A DNA stretch of 64,000 bases from Bacteroidales bacterium (GTDB lineage Bacteria > Bacteroidota > Bacteroidia > Bacteroidales > UBA932): assembly GCA_016287075.1 (NCBI GenBank), contig JAEEVC010000006.1, positions 62,001-126,000 on the forward strand, written 5' to 3'. Positions 1-10,467 of the stretch are shown here, one piece after another. The position numbers and the translations under genes were made by a program. Below the pieces are notes generated by a model. It saw nothing but the letters and a program-made list of their open reading frames with translations. It was not told the DNA's origin and did no database searches. How positions within the stretch are numbered: position 1 is the stretch's first letter; each line of letters starts with the position of its first letter.

Positions 1-6
1 GGAAGC

Positions 7-348
7 ATGACGGGCGGCCAGTTCAAACAAGTCCTGCTGGAGGGCGTCAAAGCCCTGTTCAAGGGCGAGTTCCTCCTCCGGATCGGGGCGGACAAGTACT
101 TCATCCACATCATCTACGCCTTCTTCTTGGCGCTCGTGGTGATCTGGCTGAGCCTCCGCATCGACACGACCCTGATGGCCGTGGAGAAGAATAAGGCCGT
201 CCTGAACGACCTCTCCATCCAGTACGCCGCCAAGACCGGCGAACTGGTAAAAATGAACCGCATTTCGACCGTGCAGGAGCAGCTCCGGAAACTCGGCTCC
301 CCGCTGGAGATCCCGCAGCAGCCGCCCGTGACGGTGAAAAAGAAATAG
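7..348 (+). CDS. ftsL: FtsL-like cell division protein
   Basis: 113 aa, one TM segment followed by a coiled-coil-like region; position directly upstream of ftsI in the dcw order. Confidence 0.75.
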   Translation: MTGGQFKQVLLEGVKALFKGEFLLRIGADKYFIHIIYAFFLALVVIWLSLRIDTTLMAVEKNKAVLNDLSIQYAAKTGELVKMNRISTVQEQLRKLGSPLEIPQQPPVTVKKK

Positions 349-351
349 GCC

Positions 352-2478
352 ATGGCAAAGAAAGACAGAAGGATCAAGGAGAAAGCGCTCCTCGGAAAGG
401 ACAGGGTGGGATTCATCCTGGACCTTTTCTATGCGTTCATCTTCTGCCTGTCCATCGCCATCTTCGCCAAGATCATCTATATCCAGGTGACGTACCGGGT
501 GGACCCGAAGGTCGCCCACTTCTTCCGTCCGGCCAACACCAAGCGGGCGGAACAGCCCCGGCGCGGCGCCATCCTCTCCCACGACGGCCGCATCCTCGCC
601 ATCTCCACCCCGCTCTACCAGGTCTATATGGACTGCACGGTCCAGAAAGACCTCTTCCGCCAGGACAAGGAGCACGGGGAGGAACTGGAGAAAGAGTGGC
701 GAGCCGCGGCCAATGACCTCTCCAAAGGCCTCGCCCGCATCTACCAGGACAAGACCGCGAAGGAATATTACGACCTGATCCTCGCCAGCCGCCGCGACAA
801 CAAACGCTACGTCAGGATCGGCGACCGCATCTCCCACGCCACGCTGCAGGAGGTCAAGGCCCTCCCGCTCTTCTCGAAGGGCCCGAATGTCGGCGGCATC
901 ATCGTGGAGAAGTTCGATTCCCGCGAGTATCCCTACGGCAGCCTCGCCCGCCGCACCATCGGCTATGTCCGGAACAATGACCCGAAGCAGAATCCCGTCC
1001 GGGTCGGCATCGAAGGCAGATTCGACTATGTCCTGCACGGGAAGGACGGCTACGAGTGGCTGCGGAAGGCCGACAAGGGCGGGAAGGTCCATAATTTCGA
1101 CAGCACGGCCGTCAAGGCGGTGGACGGGGACGACATCCGCACCACCCTCGACATCGACTTCCAGGACATCGCCGACCGGGCGATCCGCCGGCAGATCACG
1201 GAAGAGGAGCGGCTCAGCGGCGCCTGCGCCGTGATCATGGAAGTGGGCACCGGCGCCATCCGCGCCATGGTCAACCTGACCCGGGACACGACCCTCGCCG
1301 GAAGCCCCCTGACGGAGAAGTTCAACCTCGCCATCAGCCAGGCCGGGGAGCCCGGTTCCGTCTTCAAGACCGTCACCCTGACAAGCCTCATCGAGGACGG
1401 CTATGTCCATTCCGTCGATGAATGCGTCCCGACCAACCGCGGCATCATCCCCCACGCCAAGACGGACGACGTCCACATCCGCGACTGGGAGGATTCGACC
1501 CACCGGAAGACCATTCCCATCAAGCGCGGCCTGGAGATTTCCTCGAACTATGTCTTCGCCCACCTGGCCTGGGAGCATTACCACACCCACCCCGCGGACT
1601 TCTACGACAAACTCTACCGCTACAAACTCGCGGAGCAGTTTGATTTCGATATCGACGGCCTGGCGACACCGGGCGTCGTGACGCCGGCCAACAACCCCTA
1701 CTGGACCGACGCCTCCCTGGAAACGGCCGCCTACGGCTATTCCGTTTCCGTCACGCCCCTGCACCTGCTGACCTTCTACAACGGCATCGCCAACAAGGGC
1801 AGGATGATGCGCCCCTACCTGGTGGAAGACGTTGAAAGGAACGGCCGCGTCCTGAAGAAATACGGCCCCGGCGTGCTCGGGAACATCTGCTCCCGCGCAA
1901 CGGCCGACACGGTGACGCGTGCCCTGCGGGGCGTCGTCACGCATGGCACGGCACGGAGCAAGCTCCGCGCGGCGGAACTGCCCGTCGCGGGTAAGACCGG
2001 CACCTCCCGGGTCGTCCTCTCCCCCGAAGAGAAACCCATCAAGGGCAACGCATACCAGGATGCCAGCGGACGGAAGAAGAACCAGGGCACCTTCATCGGC
2101 TTCTTCCCCTACAACCGTCCGAAATACTCCGTCATCGTGACGGTGTATTCCCGGCTGTCCCACGGCAGTTTCTACGGCGGAGACGCACCGGCGAAGGCCG
2201 TCCGGGAAATCGTCGACAACATCTTCGCGATCGATCCGGAATGGAATCCGGTCATCTCCCGCAAGGGAACGGTGGCCGAAACCGCCCTCGCGGCCATTCC
2301 GCAGACGGACGGGACGGCCCCGGACGTCAAGGGCCTCGGGCTCGCCGACGCCCTGTATGCCGTCGAGAGCAACGGATACCGCTGCCGCTATGAAGGCTGC
2401 GGGAAGGTCAAGGCCCAGACCCCGGCCGCCGGGACGAAACTCGGGAAAGGGGAAACGATAACACTGACTTTGCAATGA
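352..2478 (+). CDS. ftsI: Penicillin-binding protein (FtsI type) with C-terminal PASTA domain
   Basis: Transpeptidase motifs (GEPGSVFKTVT, SSNYVFA, AGKTGTSR) and PASTA-like C-terminus; dcw context. Confidence 0.93.
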   Translation: MAKKDRRIKEKALLGKDRVGFILDLFYAFIFCLSIAIFAKIIYIQVTYRVDPKVAHFFRPANTKRAEQPRRGAILSHDGRILAISTPLYQVYMDCTVQKDLFRQDKEHGEELEKEWRAAANDLSKGLARIYQDKTAKEYYDLILASRRDNKRYVRIGDRISHATLQEVKALPLFSKGPNVGGIIVEKFDSREYPYGSLARRTIGYVRNNDPKQNPVRVGIEGRFDYVLHGKDGYEWLRKADKGGKVHNFDSTAVKAVDGDDIRTTLDIDFQDIADRAIRRQITEEERLSGACAVIMEVGTGAIRAMVNLTRDTTLAGSPLTEKFNLAISQAGEPGSVFKTVTLTSLIEDGYVHSVDECVPTNRGIIPHAKTDDVHIRDWEDSTHRKTIPIKRGLEISSNYVFAHLAWEHYHTHPADFYDKLYRYKLAEQFDFDIDGLATPGVVTPANNPYWTDASLETAAYGYSVSVTPLHLLTFYNGIANKGRMMRPYLVEDVERNGRVLKKYGPGVLGNICSRATADTVTRALRGVVTHGTARSKLRAAELPVAGKTGTSRVVLSPEEKPIKGNAYQDASGRKKNQGTFIGFFPYNRPKYSVIVTVYSRLSHGSFYGGDAPAKAVREIVDNIFAIDPEWNPVISRKGTVAETALAAIPQTDGTAPDVKGLGLADALYAVESNGYRCRYEGCGKVKAQTPAAGTKLGKGETITLTLQ

Positions 2479-3923
2479 GACTGGACCAGATCATACACGG
2501 AATCAGCTGCCTGGAGACGCAGGGAGACCTTTCCTGCGAAATCTCCGCGGTGACCAGCGACTCCCGGACCGTCATCCCCGGCGCCCTTTTCATCGCCGTC
2601 AAGGGATACGGCCGCGACGGACACGCCTATATCCCTTCCGCCATCCAGAAGGGAGCGGCCGCCGTCCTCTACGAGGAAGGCGCTGCGCCGGAAGGCGTCG
2701 CCTCCGTCCGCGTGGCGGACAGCCGGGTCGCCATCGCCCTCGCGGCCGACAATTTCTACGGACATCCGTCCCGCGACCTCACCCTCGTCGGCATTACCGG
2801 CACGAACGGGAAGACCACGACCGTCACCCTGCTCTACCACCTGTTCACCGGCCTGGGATACAACTGCGGCCTCCTCTCCACCATTGCCAACTATGTCGGC
2901 GAAGAACGTTTTGAGACCGACAACACCACCTCGGACCCCGTCACCATCAACCGGCTTCTCCGCCGGATGGTCGATGCGGGCTGCGAATACTGCTTCATGG
3001 AAGTAAGTTCCATCGGCGTGGACCAGGACCGGGTCACGGGCCTGCGTTTCAAGGCCGGGATCTTCTCCAACCTGACCCATGACCACCTGGACTATCACAA
3101 GACCTTTGCCGAATATCTCCGCTGCAAGAAGCGCTTCTTTGACTGTCTGCCCAAGGATGCCTTCGCCATTGTCAATACGGACGACCGCAACGGCCTGGTG
3201 ATGGTCCAGAACACGGTGGCCAAGGTCGTCACCTACTCCTGCCGGAGCCTCGCGGACCACAGCGCCCGCATCCTCGAGCAGGGTTTCGAGGGCATGCTCC
3301 TGAAAATCGACGGCCAGGAGGCCTGGACCCGCCTCGTCGGGGAACACAACGCCTACAATGTGCTGGCCATCTACACGACGGCGGTCTGCCTGGGTGCAGA
3401 CCCGACCGAAACGCTCGTCGCCATCAGCCGTCTCGCCGCCGCGCCGGGTCGTCTCGAGACCCTGCGCGGTCCGCGGGACCTTGCCGTCGTCATCGACTAC
3501 GCCCATACGCCCGACGCCCTGGAGAATGTCCTGAAGACCCTCCGCGACGTCGCCCCCGAGCGGCCGCTCATCTGCCTCTTCGGCTGCGGCGGCGACCGCG
3601 ACCGGACCAAGCGGCCGGAGATGGCGGAAATCGCCGAAAAGCGGGCCGACCGGCTCGTCATCACCTCCGACAATCCCCGGACCGAAGACCCGGAGGCCAT
3701 CATCGCGGAAATCCGGAAGGGCCTGTCCTTCAGCGGATCGGCGAAAGCGCTGGTCATCACGGACCGCCGCGAGGCCATCCGCACCGCCATCCTGACCGCT
3801 CCGGAACATGCAACCATCCTCCTCGCCGGCAAGGGACACGAGACCTACCAGGTCATCGGGACCGCCAAACTGCCGTTCGACGAGAAAGAAATCGTGACTG
3901 AAACCTTCAAGCTGCTTTCCTAA
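2475..3923 (+). CDS. murE: UDP-MurNAc-tripeptide synthetase MurE
   Basis: GITGTNGKTTT P-loop, DYAHTPDALENVL, TSDNPRTEDP; ATGA overlap with ftsI. Confidence 0.95.
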   Translation: MRLDQIIHGISCLETQGDLSCEISAVTSDSRTVIPGALFIAVKGYGRDGHAYIPSAIQKGAAAVLYEEGAAPEGVASVRVADSRVAIALAADNFYGHPSRDLTLVGITGTNGKTTTVTLLYHLFTGLGYNCGLLSTIANYVGEERFETDNTTSDPVTINRLLRRMVDAGCEYCFMEVSSIGVDQDRVTGLRFKAGIFSNLTHDHLDYHKTFAEYLRCKKRFFDCLPKDAFAIVNTDDRNGLVMVQNTVAKVVTYSCRSLADHSARILEQGFEGMLLKIDGQEAWTRLVGEHNAYNVLAIYTTAVCLGADPTETLVAISRLAAAPGRLETLRGPRDLAVVIDYAHTPDALENVLKTLRDVAPERPLICLFGCGGDRDRTKRPEMAEIAEKRADRLVITSDNPRTEDPEAIIAEIRKGLSFSGSAKALVITDRREAIRTAILTAPEHATILLAGKGHETYQVIGTAKLPFDEKEIVTETFKLLS

Positions 3924-5234
3924 ATGATCTACCATCTTTTCCAATACCTCGAGCGGACCGGCCTGGACTTCCCCGGCCTCGGGCTGATGCACTACATCTC
4001 CTTCCGGGCGATCCTGGCGAGCGTCACCGCCGTGCTCATCGCGCTCATCGCCGGGAAGGGCATCATCCGCGTGCTGCAGCGGAAGCAGATCGGCGAAACC
4101 GTGCGCGACCTCGGCCTCCAGGGCCAGATCGAGAAGAAAGGGACCCCGACCATGGGCGGCGTCATCATCCTGCTGTCCATCCTGACCGGCGTGCTGCTGT
4201 TCTGCGACCTGACCAATATCTATGTCCAGCTGATGCTCCTGAGCGCCGTCTGGTGCGGGGCGCTGGGCTTCGCCGACGATTATATCAAGGTATTCCGGCA
4301 CAACAAGGAAGGGCTCAGCGAGAAGAAGAAGCTCATCGGCCAGATCGTCCTCGGCTTCATCATCGGCATCGCCGTCTGGCAGAGCAAGGACATCGTGGTC
4401 CGCGAGAAGGTCCGGGACGAATCCGTCCAGATCGTCGAACAGGGCGACACCCGGACCGTCAATACGGAAACCCTGGTCACGGACAGCGTTTACAAGGAAG
4501 AAAACGTCGTCAAGAGCACCAAGACGACCATTCCCTTCGTCAAGAACCACGAATTCGACTACCGCTGGCTCTCCCCGTTCAAGGGGACCTGGGGCTGGTA
4601 TGCCAAATGGGCCATCTATGTCCTGATGATCGTGCTTGTGATCACGGCCTGTTCCAACGGGACCAACCTCACCGACGGCCTGGACGGCCTGGCGGCCGGC
4701 ACCTCGGCCATCGTCGGGGTGGTCATCGGCATCCTGGCCTGGCTGTCGGGCAACCTCATCGATTCCAACTACCTGAATATCATGTACCTCCCGGGCACCG
4801 GAGAAATCGCGATCTTCTTCTCCGCCTTCGTCGGCGCGCTGATCGGCTTCCTCTGGTACAACTCCTACCCGGCCCAGGTCTTCATGGGCGACACCGGCAG
4901 CCTCGCCATCGGCGGGATCATCGGCGTCGGCGCCGTCCTCATCCGCAAGGAACTCCTCCTGCCCCTGCTCTGCGGGATCTTCTTCGTCGAGAGCCTGTCC
5001 GTGCTCCTGCAGCGGGGATATTTCAAATATACCAGGAAAAAATACGGCCAGGGACGGCGGATCTGGAGCATGACCCCGATCCACCACCACTACCAGGACA
5101 AGAAGGAACTGCCCGGACCCGTGATCTTCCACAAGCCGGTTCCGCCGCAGCATGAGGCGAAGATCGTGAGCCGCTTCTGGATCATCGGGATCATCCTGGC
5201 GGTCACTACCCTGGCCCTGCTGAAAGTGAGATAA
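3924..5234 (+). CDS. mraY: Phospho-MurNAc-pentapeptide transferase MraY
   Basis: Multi-TM; GTPTMGG, NGTNLTDGLDGLAAG, MGDTGSLAIGG, HHHYQ motifs. Confidence 0.95.
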   Translation: MIYHLFQYLERTGLDFPGLGLMHYISFRAILASVTAVLIALIAGKGIIRVLQRKQIGETVRDLGLQGQIEKKGTPTMGGVIILLSILTGVLLFCDLTNIYVQLMLLSAVWCGALGFADDYIKVFRHNKEGLSEKKKLIGQIVLGFIIGIAVWQSKDIVVREKVRDESVQIVEQGDTRTVNTETLVTDSVYKEENVVKSTKTTIPFVKNHEFDYRWLSPFKGTWGWYAKWAIYVLMIVLVITACSNGTNLTDGLDGLAAGTSAIVGVVIGILAWLSGNLIDSNYLNIMYLPGTGEIAIFFSAFVGALIGFLWYNSYPAQVFMGDTGSLAIGGIIGVGAVLIRKELLLPLLCGIFFVESLSVLLQRGYFKYTRKKYGQGRRIWSMTPIHHHYQDKKELPGPVIFHKPVPPQHEAKIVSRFWIIGIILAVTTLALLKVR

Positions 5235-5256
5235 TAAAAAAAGATAACAGATAACT

Positions 5257-6597
5257 ATGTCCAGACTGGTTGTACTGGGAGGCGCGGAAAGCGGCGTGGG
5301 AGCCGCGGTGCTTGCCAAGAAAAAAGGATTCGACGTTTTCCTTTCCGACAACGGAAAGATCAAGGAAGATTATGTGAAGGTCCTCAGGGAGTGGGATATC
5401 CCCTATGAGGAGGGCGGTCATACCGACGCGCTCATCCTGAACGCGGACGAGGTCGTCAAGAGCCCCGGCATCCCCTCGGCGGCGCCGATGGTCTGCCGGC
5501 TCCGCGACCAGGGAACGCACATCATCTCCGAGATTGAATTCGCCGGGCGCTACGACACGGCGAAGAAGATCTGCGTCACCGGCTCCAACGGCAAGACCAC
5601 GACCACATCGCTGATCTACTATCTCCTGAAGAACGCCGGCCTCAACGTCGGCCTCGGCGGCAACATCGGCAAATCCTACGCTTACCAGGTCGCCACGGAG
5701 CACTTTGATTATTATGTGCTGGAAATCAGCAGTTTCCAGCTGGATGACGTGTATGATTTCAAGCCGGATATCGCCATCATCACGAACATCACGCCCGACC
5801 ACCTCGACCGCTACGACCACAAGATGGAGAACTACGTCGCCGCGAAGTTCAACATCACCCGGAACCTCACCCCGGACGACTGCTTCATCTTCGACAGCGA
5901 CGACGACATCACCATCGGGCACCTGGACAGCATCGTGCTCCGCTGCAAGATGCTCCCCTTCTCCCAGCGGCATGAAGTCCCGCAGGGCGCCTTCCTCCGC
6001 CAGGACAAGATCGTCCTGCGCTACGAGGAAGAGGAGACCGACGTCTATCTGAAGGAACTCGCCCTCGGCGGCAGGCACAACATCTACAATTCGATGGCGG
6101 CCGCCCTCGCCGCGAAGGCGACGGGCATCGACAACGCCGTCATCCGGCAGTCCCTCGCGACCTTCCAGCCGGTCGAACACCGCCTGGAGCCGGTCCTGAG
6201 CATCAAGGACGTCCTCTATATCAACGACTCCAAGGCCACCAACGTGGACGCCGCCTGGTATGCGCTCGAATGCCAGCAGAAGCCGGTCGTGTGGATTGTC
6301 GGCGGAAAGGACAAGGGCAACGACTACAGCGTCCTCGACCCGCTCGTGCGGGAGAAGGTGAAGGCCGTCGTCTGCCTCGGCGTGGACAACGCCAAGATCC
6401 ACGCCGCGTTCGAGGGCATCGTCGGCAAGGAGAAGATGGTCGATACCGCATCCGCCGAAGAGGCGGTCCGTGCGGCCAGCCGTTTCGCCGAGCCGGGCGA
6501 CGTCGTGCTGCTCAGCCCCTGCTGCGCCAGCTTCGACCTTTTCAAGGATTATGAGGACAGGGGCCGGAAATTCAAGGAGGCCGTACGCGGACTGTAA
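5257..6597 (+). CDS. murD: UDP-MurNAc-L-alanine--D-glutamate ligase MurD
   Basis: VTGSNGKTTTTSLI, NDSKATN, LLSPCCASFD; dcw order. Confidence 0.95.
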   Translation: MSRLVVLGGAESGVGAAVLAKKKGFDVFLSDNGKIKEDYVKVLREWDIPYEEGGHTDALILNADEVVKSPGIPSAAPMVCRLRDQGTHIISEIEFAGRYDTAKKICVTGSNGKTTTTSLIYYLLKNAGLNVGLGGNIGKSYAYQVATEHFDYYVLEISSFQLDDVYDFKPDIAIITNITPDHLDRYDHKMENYVAAKFNITRNLTPDDCFIFDSDDDITIGHLDSIVLRCKMLPFSQRHEVPQGAFLRQDKIVLRYEEEETDVYLKELALGGRHNIYNSMAAALAAKATGIDNAVIRQSLATFQPVEHRLEPVLSIKDVLYINDSKATNVDAAWYALECQQKPVVWIVGGKDKGNDYSVLDPLVREKVKAVVCLGVDNAKIHAAFEGIVGKEKMVDTASAEEAVRAASRFAEPGDVVLLSPCCASFDLFKDYEDRGRKFKEAVRGL

Positions 6598-6600
6598 CCG

Positions 6601-7998
6601 ATGGGCAGGAAGGTGAAAGAAGAAGGATTCTGGAAATTCGTGGAGAATTTCAAGGGGGACAAGGTCATCTGGATGATCGTCCTCCTGCTGATGATGTTCT
6701 CCATCCTGTCCGTGTTCTCCTCGACCTCGCTCCTGGCCATCCAGCAGAAGACGACCCGGATCAGCATCGTCAAGGAGCAGTTCATCATCGTCGCCGCCGG
6801 CCTCGCCATCATCGGCATCTGCTATTTCATCCGCAACATCAAGGTCTTCGAGTGGCTGTCCCAGTGGGGATTCCTGCTCTCGCTCACCCTGCTGGTCATC
6901 CTGAACGCCCACCTGAACCTCGGGTTCATCAGCGCGCAGAAAATCAACGACGCCTGGCGCAACCTCTCCTTCCTCGGCCTGCAGATCCATGTCTATGAGG
7001 TCGTGAAAATCGCGATGATCCTCTATCTCGCCTGGGCGGTGAATGCCTTCAAGGACGACAGTTTCGCCCTGGCGAACTTCTTCTCCTCCCGTTTCCCGCG
7101 CCTCGCTTTCCTGGCCGAGCCGTTCTGGAAGAAACTCATTTACATCTACATGCCCGTCCTGGTCGTCACGGCGCTCATCCTCCGCGACGGCACCTCCTCC
7201 GCCCTGTTCATCGGCGGGATGATGATCCTCACGATCTTCATCGGCGGGGTCAACCTCAAGGAAATCGCCGGCCTGGCCGCCATCGGCATCGTCTATATCG
7301 CGCTGAGCTTCGTCCTCTACGAGAAGACGGAGGGACGCATCAACCTGTCCAACCGCACGTCCACGGCGATGCACCGGCTCCGCGAGCACAAGAAAAGCGG
7401 GGACAAGATGGACATCCTGCTGACCGCGCCCCGGAATTCCAAACAGTTCCAGGATGCGCTGGACGACCTCAAGCAGCCGGTCAGCGCCCTCGTCGCCATC
7501 CAGGAGGGAGGCGTCCTCGGGAAGGGACCGGGCCAGAGCACGCAGCGGTATGTCGTGCCCGTCCTGTTCGGCGACTACATGTTCAGCTTCATCGTGGAAG
7601 AGTACGGCCTCTGGGGCGCGCTCATCATCATCATCCTCTATGCGAGCCTGCTCTCCCGCGGGGCGCTGCTCGCGAAGAACTGTGACAATTACTACGCGAA
7701 GGTCGTCCTGGCGGGCCTCGTGCTGACCATTTCCTGCCAGGCATTCATGCACATGGCGATCAACGTCCACCTGGTCCCGCAGACGGGCCAGACCCTGCCG
7801 ATGATCAGCCACGGCGCGTCGTCGTTCCTCGCCTTCTCCGTCGGCTTCGGGGTCATCCTCTCCATCAGCCGGATGATCCACACCAAGGTCCAGAAGGCCA
7901 TCGACGCGGCGGAGCCGATCCGCGTACAAAACGAAGACGAGGTCCGGGACACCCTCTCCGACCTCGAAAACATGGAGACCGAAGATTATGACGTATAA
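6601..7998 (+). CDS. ftsW: FtsW/RodA/SpoVE family lipid II polymerase
   Basis: Multi-TM; VPQTGQTLPMISHGASSFLAFSVGFGVIL SEDS signature; between murD and murG. Confidence 0.92.
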   Translation: MGRKVKEEGFWKFVENFKGDKVIWMIVLLLMMFSILSVFSSTSLLAIQQKTTRISIVKEQFIIVAAGLAIIGICYFIRNIKVFEWLSQWGFLLSLTLLVILNAHLNLGFISAQKINDAWRNLSFLGLQIHVYEVVKIAMILYLAWAVNAFKDDSFALANFFSSRFPRLAFLAEPFWKKLIYIYMPVLVVTALILRDGTSSALFIGGMMILTIFIGGVNLKEIAGLAAIGIVYIALSFVLYEKTEGRINLSNRTSTAMHRLREHKKSGDKMDILLTAPRNSKQFQDALDDLKQPVSALVAIQEGGVLGKGPGQSTQRYVVPVLFGDYMFSFIVEEYGLWGALIIIILYASLLSRGALLAKNCDNYYAKVVLAGLVLTISCQAFMHMAINVHLVPQTGQTLPMISHGASSFLAFSVGFGVILSISRMIHTKVQKAIDAAEPIRVQNEDEVRDTLSDLENMETEDYDV

Positions 7999-9118
7999 AG
8001 CCATCCGGGTCATCATCAGCGGCGGCGGGACGGGAGGCCACATCTTCCCGGCCGTGTCCATCGCGAACAAGCTCAAGGAACTGAATCCCGAGACCGAAAT
8101 CCTCTTCGTCGGCGCCGAAGGGAAGATGGAAATGGAGAAAGTCCCCGCGGCGGGCTACCGCATCGTGGGGCTGCCGATCGTCGGCCTCCAGCGCCGGCTC
8201 AGCTGGAAGAACATCGTCAACGACCTCCAGGTGCCCGGCAAGATCCTCAGGAGCATCCGGCAGGCCAAAAGGATCATCCGGGAATTCAAGCCGGACATCG
8301 CCATCGGCGTCGGCGGCTATGCCAGCGCGCCGCTGCTCTGGGCGGCCACCCGGCTGGGAATCCCCTCCCTCATCCAGGAGCAGAACGGCTTCGCCGGACT
8401 GACGAACAAGCTGCTGGGCAAGCGCGTACAGTCCATCTGCGTCGCCTATGAAGGCATGGAGCGCTTCTTCCCCGCGGACAAGATCGTCCTCAGCGGCAAC
8501 CCCATCCGCAAGGAAGTCAGCCAGCCCGCAACGCCCGAAAAGCGGGCCGAGGCCCTCTCCTTCTACAACCTGGACCCGGAGAAGAAACACCTCCTCATCG
8601 TCGGCGGCAGCCTCGGGAGCGGGACCCTGAACAACGCCATGAAGGCCTGGATCGAGGCCGGCTGCCCGGGCGGCGGCAATGTCGAGGTCCTCTGGCAGTG
8701 CGGCAAGTATTATAAGAAAGGAGTGGACGCCTTCATGGAAGGACGCGAACTGCCCGCGGTCCGGTATTCCGATTTCATCGCGAACATGGACCTCGCCTAT
8801 GCCGCGGCGGACGTGGTCATCACCCGCAGCGGCGCCAGTACGGTCTCCGAACTCTGCGCGCTGGGCAAGGCCGCCGTTTTCGTGCCCTCCCCCAATGTGG
8901 CGGAAGACCACCAGACCCACAATGCGATGGCCCTGGTCCGGAAAGACGCGGCCCTGCTGGTGAAGGATGCGGAAGCCCGGGAGAAACTCCTCCCGACCGC
9001 GCTCCGGCTGCTGCAGGAGCCCGACCGGATCGCCACGCTCGAAGAGAACATCCTCAAACTCGCCCTCACCGATGCCGCCCAGGTCATCGCGGACGAGGCC
9101 TATAAACTGATTGTATGA
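7988..9118 (+). CDS. murG: UDP-GlcNAc:lipid I GlcNAc transferase MurG
   Basis: SGGGTGGHIFPA, GVGGYASAP, EQNGFAGLTNK, SRSGAST-type motifs. Confidence 0.95.
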   Translation: MTYKAIRVIISGGGTGGHIFPAVSIANKLKELNPETEILFVGAEGKMEMEKVPAAGYRIVGLPIVGLQRRLSWKNIVNDLQVPGKILRSIRQAKRIIREFKPDIAIGVGGYASAPLLWAATRLGIPSLIQEQNGFAGLTNKLLGKRVQSICVAYEGMERFFPADKIVLSGNPIRKEVSQPATPEKRAEALSFYNLDPEKKHLLIVGGSLGSGTLNNAMKAWIEAGCPGGGNVEVLWQCGKYYKKGVDAFMEGRELPAVRYSDFIANMDLAYAAADVVITRSGASTVSELCALGKAAVFVPSPNVAEDHQTHNAMALVRKDAALLVKDAEAREKLLPTALRLLQEPDRIATLEENILKLALTDAAQVIADEAYKLIV

Positions 9119-10467
9119 AGCACGTCTATTTCATCGGCATCGGGGGCATCGGCATGAGCGCCATCGCCCGGTACTACAAACGGAAGGGATACGACGTATC
9201 CGGCTATGACAGGACGCCCTCCGAGCTGACCGCGGCGCTGGAGGCGGAAGGCATCGCCGTCCATTATACCGACGACACGGCCTTCATCCCGGAGGATGCG
9301 GCGGAAACGCTCGTCGTCTATACGCCCGCCATCCCGAAGGAGATGGGCGAACTGGTCTATGTCCAGACCCACGGCTACCGCGTCGTCAAGCGCTCGCAGA
9401 TGCTCGGCGAAATCGCCCGCGGACAGGCCTGCCTGGCCGTTTCCGGCACCCACGGAAAGACCACAACCTCAACCCTGACGGCGCACATCTTCACGGAAAG
9501 CGGCACCGGCTGCTCCGCCTTCCTCGGCGGCATTTCCAAGAACTACGGCACCAACCTGCTGGTCAGCCCGACCCCGGTGGTGGTGGCGGAAGCGGACGAA
9601 TTCGACCGCTCCTTCCTCCAGCTTTTCCCGGAGATTGCGGTCATCACCGCCATCGACGCCGACCATCTCGATATCTACGGGGACTATGCCCACGTCCTCG
9701 AGGCCTTCAAGGCCTTCGCCGCGCAGGTGAGCGGGACGCTGATCCTCAAATACGGCCTGCCGGTCGCGGCGACGGACACGCCCGCCCGCATCGTGACCTA
9801 CGCCTACGATGATCCCAGGGCGGATTTCCACGCGGAAAACGCCCGGCCCGACGCCACCGGCCATTTCAGCTACGACCTCGTATTCCCCGGCGGACGGATC
9901 GAAGGCATCCGCGTCGGCACCCCGGGCTGGGTGAACGTCGAAAACAGCGTCGCGGCGGCGGCGATCGCCCTGACCTATGGCATCGCCCCGGACAAGGTCC
10001 GCGCCGCCATCGGCTCCTTCCAGGGCGTCAAACGCCGCCTCGAACTGCACGTCAGCAGTCCGGGACTCTCCTACATCGACGATTACGCCCACCATCCGAA
10101 GGAACTGTCCACCGCCATCTCCTCGATGCGGGACATCTTCCCGGGCCGGCGCATCACCGCCATCTTCCAGCCCCACCTCTACACCCGCACCCGGGACTTC
10201 GCGAAGGAATTCGCCGAGGCCCTCAGCGCGGTGGACAAACTCATCCTCCTCCCGATCTACCCGGCGCGGGAGCTCCCCATCCCTGGCGTGACTTCCGAGA
10301 TCATCCTCGCCGACGTCACAGCCCCGGAAAAGGTCCTGCTGCCGAAGGAGGAACTCCTCGATTACCTCGCCCGGGAGCCGCTCGACGTGCTTGTCACCTT
10401 CGGCGCCGGCGACGTGGACCGCTTCATCGGCCCGATCACGGAACTCCTTGAAAAACGCCTCGCATGA
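9115..10467 (+). CDS. murC: UDP-MurNAc--L-alanine ligase MurC
   Basis: GIGGIGMSAIA, SGTHGKTTTSTL, DDYAHHPKEL, FQPHLYTRT. Confidence 0.95.
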   Translation: MKHVYFIGIGGIGMSAIARYYKRKGYDVSGYDRTPSELTAALEAEGIAVHYTDDTAFIPEDAAETLVVYTPAIPKEMGELVYVQTHGYRVVKRSQMLGEIARGQACLAVSGTHGKTTTSTLTAHIFTESGTGCSAFLGGISKNYGTNLLVSPTPVVVAEADEFDRSFLQLFPEIAVITAIDADHLDIYGDYAHVLEAFKAFAAQVSGTLILKYGLPVAATDTPARIVTYAYDDPRADFHAENARPDATGHFSYDLVFPGGRIEGIRVGTPGWVNVENSVAAAAIALTYGIAPDKVRAAIGSFQGVKRRLELHVSSPGLSYIDDYAHHPKELSTAISSMRDIFPGRRITAIFQPHLYTRTRDFAKEFAEALSAVDKLILLPIYPARELPIPGVTSEIILADVTAPEKVLLPKEELLDYLAREPLDVLVTFGAGDVDRFIGPITELLEKRLA